This document shows, piece after piece, positions 54,504 to 64,000 of a DNA stretch of 64,000 nt. The notes beneath the pieces are model-generated. The model saw nothing but the letters and a program-made list of their open reading frames with translations, had not been told where the DNA came from and did no database searches. Source of the stretch: Myripristis murdjan (lineage: Eukaryota; Chordata; Actinopteri; Holocentriformes; Holocentridae); contig NC_043990.1 in the NCBI RefSeq assembly GCF_902150065.1, positions 2,381,117 through 2,445,116 of the forward strand, read 5' to 3'. How positions within the stretch are numbered: the stretch's first letter is position 1; each line of letters begins with the position of its first letter. The translations under genes were made by a program, and so were the position numbers.

Positions 54504-55812
54504 TGTGCTGCGGGCGTGTCAGTGGCTCTGAAAGGCCTGGACAGCCACTGATCAACACTGGCCTCTTAACGGGTGGAGAGCAGAGAGGCAGGACACATAT
54601 GCAAACACACACAACTATTTGAATGATCCTCCAGGGAACAGCGGACCCCCAAAACCTTGCTGAGAAGATAGAGGTGACTGTGAATAACAAAGGTCTTTCA
54701 CATCTGAGCGGCAACAGAGAAAAACTGCTGAAGACAAGTGACTCATGACGAGGATAATGTGTTGAGAAACACCATGGTGAGAAGCTGGAATAGTGACTCC
54801 AATGCTGAAGGAACGGCTGGAGAAGCAGCTTGATTTAGGACGTGGAGGATTTGCCGTCAGTGTGAATGGAACCAGGGGCAGGTAGCTAGGTGAGCGCTTT
54901 CTGAGCTGAAGAGCAGATCAGAAAGAGCAGAAATCTCAGATCTTTAAAGGGAGAGGCAGTTTGCCAGGCTTTCAGATGGACTGAGAGACGGATACATCTG
55001 ATGAATAAACATGAGGTGGGTGGGTTTGATTGGTCTCTGTCCATTTCAGAGAGAAGACCAGAACATTGTGAGGAGAACAACAGGTGGAATATGCAGGGGG
55101 AAGCAGACAGGTGGAACTCTATGGTTGAGGCTCTGAATATGGAAGATGTGAGAAAAGTGAAGGAGGCCAGCAGAAACTTGGCTTGAGTGTGTGGGCGTTA
55201 TGTGGGTGGTGTCAACCTCAGGGAATAATGTTGATAGAAATGGAGAGAAGAAGCAGTGTTGAGAGAAAGATGATGGGAAGGCAAAACGGACTCCTGATGT
55301 TGGAGGCCTCTATAGAGCAGAGACATTTTGGGCCGTCTGGATGAGGCTTGGAGCAGCAGTCAGCTGTTTGGAGAAGAAGCTGATGCTCCTGAAGCATCAG
55401 GCTTTAAGGAGTTTCTGTCAGATGGTTTTTATGCTCCAGCAGTCACTCACTCACACACTGTTTCACTTCCCTTTAAGAAGCCTCTCATGCACATCAGCAC
55501 ACAAACATGATGGGAGCTGAAATACTTTACATTACACTGGAAATGAATAGAGCAAATATTAGATATTTTATTTTCAAAATTGGGGCTAAAATAGAGGAAA
55601 ATCTGATTTTTAACACATTTTAAATTACTTTGTTAATTTGTTGAAAGAAAATTCAAAGTAAAAAGAAATTGATATCATGGTTGTTCTGCAGAAGTCTGGA
55701 AAAACGGAGCCATCATATATAATATTAAATTAATGTACACATTTAGAAACATCCTGATGAGAGTAATGTGTGTCCCTGTTGGAGTGGGTCAGAGCATTTC
55801 CATAGAGAGCCA
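54504..55812. other. Divergent intergenic module between V10 and V11
   Basis: Third copy of the V-II/V-I divergent spacer, nearly identical to 1578-2916. No gene. Confidence 0.8.
54599..54606 (-). promoter_or_regulatory. Octamer of the V10 promoter
   Basis: GTTTGCAT on the minus strand, 96 bp before the start codon. Confidence 0.75.
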
Positions 55813-55859
55813 CTTTGCATCAGCAGCACCATGCTCCAGTGCTCTGGGAGAGTTTATAG
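55813..55859 (+). promoter_or_regulatory. V11 promoter: octamer and TATA-like box
   Basis: CTTTGCAT at 55813-55820 and TTTATAG at 55853-55859. Confidence 0.8.
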
Positions 55860-55937
55860 TCCTGAGAGTTGAAGACTGGATGACTGACAGCTGTCCTTCA
55901 TGACAACAGAAGCCCCGGAAATCCTCCTCATCCAAAC

Positions 55938-56420
55938 ATGACTTTGAGCTCCATCCTCATCTGGACTCTCCTCTGCTGCTGCTTGACAGGTAAAGTCCAG
56001 AGAATCAAAGTCCTCTCCTCTATGAAGATCCGTCCCTCTGAAATGAAGCGGAGAAAAGCATGACGCTGCTTTCTGTTTTTGTCTGTGTGTCCTCAGAGTC
56101 CAGAGGCCAGGTCACAGTGACTCAGCCTGGAGCAGTGAGGGCTGCTCTGGGAGCCTCCGTCACCATCACATGTAAAACCAGCAGGAATGTTGATGTTTCT
56201 GGAAGCAGCCACTTTTTACACTGGTACCAACAGAAAGATGGAGAAATTCCAAAACTCCTTATTTACTGGGCTAATACTCGAGCATCAGGGATTCCAGGTC
56301 GTTTTATAGGCAGTGGATCAAGGAGTGACTTCACTCTGACCATCAGTGGAGTCCAGGCTGAAGATGCAGCAGTTTACTACTGTCAGAGTGCTCACTATAT
56401 CAACAGTCAGTGGCTGTTCA
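55938..56420 (+). CDS. Immunoglobulin light-chain V segment V11 (type I)
   Basis: Leader exon 55938-55989 and V exon 56097-56420, open. CDR1 [13 protein letters not shown] (13 residues) lacks the usual Tyr. It continues [39 protein letters not shown] (Ile in place of the usual Thr in FR3) and [15 protein letters not shown]. It is paired divergently with V10. Its position 5' of J2b on the opposite strand allows inversional joining. Confidence 0.95.
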
Positions 56421-56448
56421 CACAGTGAAAAAGCGTCGTACAAAAACC
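56421..56448 (+). other. 12-spacer RSS of V11
   Basis: CACAGTG, spacer AAAAAGCGTCGT, ACAAAAACC (56440-56448). Confidence 0.95.
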
Positions 56449-57591
56449 TCCCTCAGTCAGACTGAACAGAACCTGAAGTGACTGCTGCAGCTGGAAGCTA
56501 CTGCAGGGACTGATACAGTTCACTGAGGACACACACACACACACACACACACACACGGTTGATGAGAACATATCATCTTGTTGATAGTGTCAGTGTCAGT
56601 TTTCCCTCTGAGCCTCAAACAGCCACCTCCCACCTCAACAAGCTGAAAGTTCCCCCAAATGAAGAGGACAGTTCCAGTGAAGAAGTCCAATCAGAAACAT
56701 TCAAAGCACAACAACATGGAGCAAAGTGAGCTGCACTGATGCCGACCCCCAAACCACTGCTGAATGACAGCTTGAAGTCTCTGAAAGTCCATTTTCATAT
56801 CATAGTGGAATGAATGGAAACCAATGGCTGTAATTAAACGGAGGATAAATTATATGTGAGTTCTTAAATACCACTGCTTGCTTTGGGAAAAGATCAGCAG
56901 AAACATTTTGTAGATTAGACACTGAACATTCAGAGTCACTGGGATGGTCCTTTAAGGTCTCATGTCTTCTTATGAGACGTTGTGAGCTCAACTGGCCAAC
57001 TGTAATTGGCTGATCTGTGGTTCCAGCCAGGTAATGTCACCACCTGTTGTGCTCTGCAGCAGATGACATCACCTGGAACCAGCCAATAGCATGTCACCAA
57101 TTCATTGTCCAGATGTCCTCCAGCAGATGTCAGGCCTCACACAGATTTGGGTTTGGGGTTTGGGGACTTTAAGATTGATTTATTTTTTCTTTCCCTCATT
57201 CATTCATTGAGCTCAGAATTTCAGGTTAAAAAGTGAAATGTACCAATCAGTATAGTATAACACAACAAAGAAAGTAATGCTCTTTTCACTCGTTTCTGAC
57301 ATGTAAGTTGTTGACTTTTCTTAGTTTGTCCTCAATGTGCAAAGAAAAGTGCAATAAAGCAGCTGTGAGTCAGACATCATGGTGAAGGCAAGAAACAGGA
57401 TTTAATGAATCAAATGATATTAAACATGTATGCAGAAACTTTTTTTCAACAATTAGTTTTGGTTCTCCGCTAAAAGTCCAGAGAGCGACTGATCCATTGA
57501 AAACCTCATGGTTGTCAAGATGACACGGCTCTCTCACTGTAGAAGGAATGACCTGACCGAAATTCATTTTACTTTGTGAAACCTGGATGAT
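56449..57591. other. V11 downstream flank and conserved intergenic block
   Basis: CA tract (about 56530-56556), the shared type I downstream block, and a third copy of the intergenic block with the CRE-like palindrome (about 57005-57085). The unoccupied MITE site (about 56927) and piggyBac site (GATATTAAACATG, 57417-57429) lie here. No gene. Confidence 0.8.
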
Positions 57592-60500
57592 AGTGTTGTA
57601 GTCAAGACCGCACCAACCGAGACCAAGACATTACCGAGACTAGAGAGTAGCAGCACAATGAAACGAATCTCAAATCTAAGGAAATTTGTTGTCTGACTAC
57701 TTGTAAAAAGTACGCCATCATACTTTTTAAAATTGCATTGACCTGACAAGCAGTGATAAATATGTCATTTCATGAAGAAAGATTAAAAGAAAAAGGAATA
57801 AGGCCTAAATTAAATGAATTAAGTAGAAAAAAAAACATTTAAGCAAGGTTTCTTGAACATGGGTCTTCAACTTAAGCAATTTGAGAACATTTTGCATTTT
57901 AGTGCTTTGACAGCTATAGTTTGACTCATTTCAAGCAATTAAGGCTTTTTTTGTTTATATCTTGAAATAACATGTCAATCTGGATTTGTCAGGTGAATAT
58001 TGCTTATAATGAGTGTAAAGAGATTCATACACCTTCATCTGAAATAAGATACACCTTCTTTTAGTTTTTGCATTAAAGACACAAGTAGATTTCCAAAGAT
58101 GCAAAAAAGTAAGGGTTCGGGGTTTTTCAGGATGATGAAATTGAATACTGAATATAAAATTCCATTTATGAGCTTCCATTTATATTTTAATGAATATTTA
58201 TTAGGCTAATAATGATTTTTAAGGAACCTTGCATGGATGCTATTTTTTTAACATATATTTCAGCATTATTACACGAGAGGGTGTGAAGTTACAATAATGA
58301 CGGTCAAGCACACCCTCGAGTGTAATAATGCGATTATACAACTATTACCAACAAAATAAAATGTATAATCAAAATGTATTCATACTGTTGGCATTTTGCT
58401 CTCAAAGTTTTTTGATGGTATTCTCTCCACTTCAGCGGAAATACATGAGATCTGACATTAACTAGTCCTTGTCAGCCAGCCAACTTGGGATTATCGAAAC
58501 TGAATAAATACCACACATAGCAACACAAAACTGCTTTGCTAGCTTAATCATATTGCAACTAGAATATTGGCTGGAAAACAACAACAACAACAACATTTTT
58601 TCATGGACTGATAGTTAAACTTCTGCCAACTTCTCAGTCATTTTTAATCTAACAGGTGCCGTGACAGCGACTCAGCAACACAGCTGATCTTTACCTACAA
58701 CCAACTTATATTAACAGTTATATTTACATATAGGCCACTGCTTTCCAGTGTCAGCGCCAAAACAAACATCTGTCTTTTCATAAACTCACCAGCAGATGTT
58801 TTATTTCAGCTGGGGGTGTGTCACTCCTGAACAGAGTTATATAATTTCAACCCCACCTTTCAGGGGCCTTTGCTAATCACCTTTTCAGGTTATTATCAAT
58901 TTACCTCTGAAATAAAGACCACAGTTTTCACAGATGTGCTGATTTATTAAATATGCCTTTCAATGTACAGATGCAAACAAATTGACAAATTAATTAAATC
59001 AATGGCCTAGGCAACTCATAAAGAATAAACAAATGAATCATGATTAATAGGCTAATTAATAACTGATAACTGATAACATTAACACATTAATAACAAGAAG
59101 AAAGTTATAGCCTGTACATCTCTGAGGAAAATCTTACAGGTACTGTCCGTGGTTCTGAATGCGCATCAGCGGCTACTGTCCATGGTGCTGAATCCGCCTC
59201 AGCGGGTACTGTTCGTGGAGCTGAATCTGCCTCAGCGGGTACTGCTCGTGGTGCTGAATGCGACTCAGCGGGTACTGTCCATGGTGCTGAATCTGCCTCA
59301 GTGGCTACTGTCCGTGGTGCTGAAACTGCATCAGCAGGTACTGTCCGTGCATTTCATTCTCTTTATTATAGAAATTAAAGCCCCATAAAATTCACGGATC
59401 CTCCATGAATTTTATGGGGCTTTAATTTGTTTAGCTCTTCTTTACTTACACCTGCGAAATCAGCTGTTTGCCCGGTGTTTTTCAGGTAGTCTTGTAGACA
59501 TTTGACGGCCCTCTTCTGTCTTGTCTTCCTCGTTCAGCCATTTACCCAAACTTAGGTCTCCAAAGAAATCAAAATTGACAACAAAACGGTCCATTATGCA
59601 GACTAACAAAGCTGACAGTGGCTTTTGATGCAGGTTTCAGTGAGAAGTTCCGTATTGCCATAGAAACCACACAGACTCGGGCAATAAGCTATAGGCGGAG
59701 TAATATTTTCAGTGATGAGGTATTTTTCATTTGAGCACGGCTAGCCCTGCTGTCATGCTCATTTGAGCATATTCTAAATGTCTGATTGACCAGCCAGATT
59801 GCTCGGTTGGATCTACGTGTTGTATAATTTTTAAAAATCTCACGTACCCCCTGGAGTTCCTCCACATACCCCCAGGGGTATTCGTAGCCCCATTTGAGAA
59901 ACTGTGCTGTAGGGTATATGCCCACATCAGCATAAGCACTGACATCTTCTGCTAAAAACACAACCATATAGGAAATCAAGTTGATCATATAATGATGTCC
60001 CTTACTGTATCGACCTCAGGAGCCATGACAGCTATGAAAAACTGTGACACTGCCATTTGGTTCCTGTCCGTTCTCATGTTTATTCTATGTTGATCCCCTC
60101 GTGCATGTTGCCGCACGTCAGCCAGTCCACCATGAGGCACAGAAAACACTTGCCAACACGTCTTGCAATTTGCCTTGTAGGCCTACTCGTTGCCACTGAC
60201 GCTGTCAGGCCACGGGTTCTCCCTCTTTGCATCCACGTCTGTACTTTAGCAAACGTTTTTGCTTTTGGAGACGTGGTGGAGTGTCGGTTGTAGCCGACAT
60301 CTTTAAAACACGCGGGTGCCCTGGTGCACGCAGTGCGCAGTGTCCGTGTGTGTAACTAGGCAACCCATGACAGGAGCGGGTAGGCAGGCAGACAGTCACA
60401 GAGAGAGAGACACAGCCACGGGAGGTGGAGGTCTATACGCTGTACCTCGCGTCAGCTCCTCACTAAGCGGGTCCTGCCACAATTACATTAGCTGCCTTTA

Positions 60501-61022
60501 ACATTTCCTGTGTTTTATTTGGTTCATTATTCAGTGTTGATGTGTGTGTGACAGACGTGTATGTGGCATTTATGAAAATACGGGACAAATTGCGAAACAT
60601 TTAATTGTCAATTTAAGGACCACCAAAATACCCTAATGGCCATGAAGAACTTATGCAACAAGAGAGAAAGCCAGCCAGAGTTTGCTGACATTTTTCATGG
60701 CAATTTCCCGGGACGCCAAACATAAGCACCGCTTCTCCAGCCGTCTTTATCCACTCTTGTGTTCAGGGGGCGTGTCACTCAAGGTGTTGCAAAGGCTGTG
60801 TGACACTAGGAAGGCAGAGGCTGCACTTTTCTTTTTTCTCTTATCAAAGTATTGAGAGCCTGGTATCGACCGGTCTTGATCAAAAATCCCGAGTCCGCCC
60901 AGTGCGAGACCGAGACAAGACCGAGTGAAAATGCCTTAGATTCCGGGACGAGACCGAGACCCTCAAAAAGTGGTATCGAGACCGGTCTCAAGACCAAGAC
61001 CGATCTCGAGTACTACAACACT
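57592..61022. mobile_element. Long element with AGTGTTGTAGT ends, class unassigned
   Basis: Begins AGTGTTGTAGTCAAGACC and ends CGAGTACTACAACACT, an 11-bp terminal inversion, with TA next to both ends (57591-57592 and 61022-61023), so a TA target is possible. The right end is full of GAGACCGAGAC words. The 3.4-kb interior contains two hairpins (about 58264-58333 and 59372-59428) and a 33-bp tandem repeat, but no recognisable transposase. The left flank is V intergenic block and the right flank is the (TAG)n array. Confidence 0.6.
59140..59349 (+). repeat. 33-bp tandem repeat, about six copies
   Basis: Units such as GGTACTGTCCGTGGTGCTGA followed by ATCTGCCTCAGC. The period is a multiple of three, so one frame stays open with an 11-residue repeat. 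There is no other sign of a protein. Confidence 0.85.
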
Positions 61023-61275
61023 AGTAATTGTAGTAGTAGTGGTAGTGGTAGAGATAGAAGTAGTAGTGGTAGTAGTAGTAGTGCTGGTGGCAGTAGTAGT
61101 GGTAATAGTGGTAGTAGTAGTAGTGATAGTAGAGGTAGTAGTAGTAGTAGTGGTGGTGGCATTAGCAGTAGTAGTAGTAGTGGTAGTAGCAGTGGTAGTA
61201 GTAGTGGTGGTGGCATTAGTAGTGGTAGTAGTAGTAGAGGTAGTAGTAGTAGTAGCAGTAGTAGTAGTAGCACCA
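61023..61275. repeat. (TAG)n trinucleotide repeat before V12's module
   Basis: Counterpart of the array at 3893-5812, here without the hAT-like insertion. PolyThr, polySer and polyVal frames are artefacts. Confidence 0.9.
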
Positions 61276-61600
61276 GAGGTTTTGGACAATAATACTAAAC
61301 AAAAATTTCAAAGATAAAGTGTCACACCATTATTGGTTATGGATCACTCGAGGACTATAATAATGGCAGTTTTATAATGAAATCTAATTATTGTCATTGC
61401 TGAAGGGAACCAACAAGTTCAATGCAGTCTCCAACTGAACCACTAGGTGGCAGTAAACCACCTGACAATGCTTTGCCTCTGACAGCTGTATCTGAATGGC
61501 ACCACTGTAAGCTGCACAATTTGCACATACCCACACATGTTTTTGCATGTTTGTTTTGTACTACAAATTCATTTTTTTTTTCTGTTGCTTCACTATTGAT

Positions 61601-61636
<36 letters not shown>

Positions 61637-62495
61637 GGCACAGTCTCAGTCACAAATGAAAGATCTCACTGGAAACGGGAATGGAACTTGACATACACGC
61701 TGTCCATCCTCCCTTTCCATCTCCCTGCATGGACTTTCTCACTCTTTTTTTTCCCTTTCTGCTTTATTTGACAGGCACCGTAGAGAGAGACAGGAAACTC
61801 GGGTTCGAACCGAGGCTGCTGGTTCTGAGGATCTTTCTCAGATGATTCAGCACTGGGAGAGATTTGATGAAACTGGTCATCAAGGTTTCTCCTCCCTCTC
61901 TGAGCTCAGTAACCATGGCAACAGACAGGCATCACTGCTCAACCATGGCAACAGACGAGTTTCACTGTTAAAAATAAAGGCTGAGAGCCACATGACCTTC
62001 AAAGTACCAAGGTTTTACTTACCCACTGAAAAATTTTGTTTACATTTACGCATTGGGACAAGAATGTGAGGCCATTTAGTCTTTTTTACCTCTTTTTTTG
62101 TGTGTGTGTGTGCAGAAACCAACATCTCACCATCGTTTACTGCAGTTGTGTTTGCCACTGAACGACACCAACAGACAGGCTTCACAATTGAAAACTAACT
62201 GAATATATTCTACTTCTACTACAGCAGGCTGTTGAAATTTTGATCAGAGAAAATCTTTATTTTCTATGATCCATTTCCATCGTCTTTAGTCTTTATTAAG
62301 AGCTTTGGAAGACATCAATTATCACACATAAAACCATCTTGAAAACATATTGAGTCATCAAACTAAACCAATGGAAATATAACTTAGGAATATTATTTAT
62401 CAGGAGTTTATTGAAAATTATCCATTGATTAACGTCCTGATGAGAGTAATGTATGTCCCTGTTGGAGTGGGTCAGAGCATTTCCATAGAGAGCCA
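61276..62495. other. V12 upstream module
   Basis: Counterpart of 5813-7682 without the LINE. Contains a poly-T run (about 61600-61633) and an antisense SINE remnant (about 61755-61815). No gene. Confidence 0.75.
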
Positions 62496-62542
62496 CTTTG
62501 CATCAGCAGCACCATGCTCCAGTGCTCTGGGAGAGTTTATAG
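62496..62542 (+). promoter_or_regulatory. V12 promoter: octamer and TATA-like box
   Basis: CTTTGCAT at 62496-62503 and TTTATAG at 62536-62542. Confidence 0.8.
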
Positions 62543-62620
62543 TCCTGAGAGTTGAAGACTGGATGACTGACAGCTGCCCTTCATGACAACAGAAGCCCCA
62601 GAAATCCTCCTCATCCAAAC

Positions 62621-63130
62621 ATGACTTTGAGCTCCATCCTCATCTGGACTCTCCTCTGCTGCTGCTTGACAGGTAAAGTCCAGAGAATCAAAGTCCTCTC
62701 CTCTATGAAGATCCATCCCTCTGAAATGAAGCGGAGAAAAGCATGACGCTGCTTTGTGTTTTTGTCTGTGTGTCCTCAGAGTCCAGAGGCCAGGTCACAG
62801 TGACTCAGTCTGGAGCAGTGAGGGCTGCTCTGGGAGCCTCCGTCACCATCACATGTAAAACCAGCCAGGATGTTTATGTTGGTACTGACTTTGATGATGA
62901 TTTTAATGCTGTTAATGTAGACCTTCTATCTTGGTACCAACAGAGAGATGGAGAAGCTCCTAAAATGCTCATTTATGGGGCTAATACTCGAGAATCAGGG
63001 ATTCCAGGTCGTTTTACAGGCAGTGGATCAGGGAGTGACTTCACTCTGACCATCAGTGGAGTCCAGGCTGAAGATGCAGCAGTTTACTACTGTCAGAGTG
63101 AACATGAAATCAACAGTCAGTGGCTGTTCA
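62621..63130 (+). CDS. Immunoglobulin light-chain V segment V12 (type I, long acidic CDR1)
   Basis: Leader exon 62621-62672 and V exon 62780-63130, open. CDR1 is 22 residues, [20 protein letters not shown] then LS, against 10 or 13 in most type I genes, and contains six Asp. The remainder reads [39 protein letters not shown] and [17 protein letters not shown]1 has QSGAV in place of QPGAV. Its upstream module is shared with V3. Confidence 0.95.
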
Positions 63131-63158
63131 CACAGTGAAAAAGCATCGTACAAAAACC
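63131..63158 (+). other. 12-spacer RSS of V12
   Basis: CACAGTG, spacer AAAAAGCATCGT, ACAAAAACC (63150-63158). Confidence 0.95.
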
Positions 63159-63236
63159 TCCCTCAGTCAGACTGAACAGAAACTGAAGTGACTGCTGCAG
63201 CTGGAAGCTACTGCAGGGACTGATACAGTTCACTGA

Positions 63237-63283
<47 letters not shown>

Positions 63284-63827
63284 CAAACGTGGATTGTGTT
63301 GGTGGTAATTTTTAATTTTGTGAATTTTAGTGTCACTAACAGCCACCTTCAACCTCAAAAAGGTGAAAGTTCCCCCAAAAGCAGAGGACAGATGTGTCTG
63401 TTCGTGGTGTGATCTCTAACTGTCCTCACTGAAATCCTCCATTTAAAACAATAGCAGTGAGCTCTGAGCTCCATGCACCAACTGTGAAAAGGTTTTTTTG
63501 ACTCAGAGTCGGTACACAGGACATCCAGAGGTGAAAGTGGACCAATACAGTCCAGTACTTTGCACCACTAAAAGATTCAGTGCCAAAACAGGGGAAAGCA
63601 GCTGCCAAAAATACAACAAATGAAAATCAACACACTAAACATATAAAAATTTAGTGTAACATTAAAGACTTGATAATTTTTCATCCATAAAATATAAAAC
63701 TGCATCTGTAGGCAATGTTTTGAATCTCTAAGAAGATGAAGAAAAGCTGGCGTGTTCAGTGTCAGTCATATGTGTGTGTGAGCGTGTGCGTGTGTTTGTT
63801 TGTTTGTTTGTTAGTGTATTTCTTTGA
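63159..63827. other. V12 downstream flank
   Basis: Type I downstream flank with a CA tract (about 63238-63284), then AT-rich sequence with a GT/GTTT tract near 63770-63811. No gene. Confidence 0.7.
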
Positions 63828-64000
63828 ACATTCCACAATCGCTGCCTTTTGCCAAAAGTTCACAAGGAACTGAAAGGCAACCCGCCCGGCAGGCCTGTCA
63901 TTTCAGCCAATGGCTCCCTGACTGAACCAGCCTCCCAGTATATCGACTACTTCATAAAACCCCTGGTCCCATCACTCCCATCCTACATCAAGGACACCAA
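63828..64000 (+). mobile_element. Penelope-like element reverse-transcriptase fragment (runs off the window)
   Basis: In frame from 63828, after a stop at 63825, the plus strand reads [20 protein letters not shown], then [20 protein letters not shown] and [11 protein letters not shown]. The LPK.HK...PGRP..S..GS.TE..S.Y.DY...PL pattern is the N-terminal reverse-transcriptase block of Penelope-like retroelements. The copy continues beyond the edge. Confidence 0.75.

Noticed and set aside
59149-59388. 11-residue repeat protein VLNLPQRVLS-type
   Set aside because: The 33-bp period keeps the frame open automatically, and there is no other coding evidence.

Overview
The window is vertebrate, almost certainly teleost, genomic DNA carrying part of an immunoglobulin light-chain locus. 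Twelve germline V segments, three J segments and two single-exon constant regions can be read directly, each V and J with its own recombination signal sequence (RSS). Every V has a 12-bp-spacer RSS and every J a 23-bp-spacer RSS, the kappa-type arrangement. The V and C sequences resemble the kappa-like light chains of bony fish (isotype L1/L3; this naming is an inference from memory of the family). The fish assignment is supported by the multi-cluster V/J/C layout and by typical fish repeats (tRNA SINEs, hAT and piggyBac elements, L2-like LINEs, a Penelope-like element, very many CA/GT microsatellites). The species is not recognised.

Layout. There are two V families. Type I (eight genes: V2, V3, V4, V6, V7, V8, V11, V12) has a 52-bp leader exon, a 107-bp intron, a CTTTGCAT octamer and a TTTATAG box. 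Type II (four genes: V1, V5, V9, V10) has a 52-bp leader exon, a 216-bp intron and a GTTTGCAT octamer. A divergent type II (-) / type I (+) pair recurs three times: V1/V2, V5/V6 and V10/V11. J1-C1 (35.0-38.2 kb) and J2b-J2a-C2 (50.3-52.1 kb) lie on the minus strand. Plus-strand V genes on either side can join them by inversion, and V10 can join them by deletion. V1, V4 and V5 point away from both clusters and would need J-C units to the left of the window.

Mobile DNA. Between 8.9 and 19 kb lie a MITE, a tRNA SINE with 13-bp target duplications, a 3.8-kb hAT element with an eight-exon transposase and 8-bp duplications, an internally deleted piggyBac element and LINE scraps. From 19.7 to 30.9 kb a TTAA-flanked piggyBac-like element sits inside the leader intron of V5. 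It is itself interrupted by a 9.6-kb Ty3/gypsy-type LTR element with long gag and pol frames and near-identical LTRs. A second copy of the same piggyBac-like element (42.9-44.4 kb) lacks the LTR element and so preserves its empty site. A solo LTR lies in the J1-C1 intron, an L2-like LINE carrying a MITE lies between J1 and V7, a GGGCCC-ended MITE follows V7, a 3.4-kb element of unassigned class precedes V12's module, and a Penelope-like reverse-transcriptase fragment runs off the right edge.

How it works. V, J and C segments are assembled by RAG recombination at the 12/23 RSS pairs and spliced J to C in phase 1, giving a secreted light chain. No ordinary non-immunoglobulin host gene was recognised. 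The most informative oddities are the transposon-filled V5 intron, a 40-bp inversion in the V4 5' untranslated region, mosaic V3 and V9 flanks, extreme CDR1 lengths in V4 and V12, and a serine-codon repeat that differs between the two constant regions.
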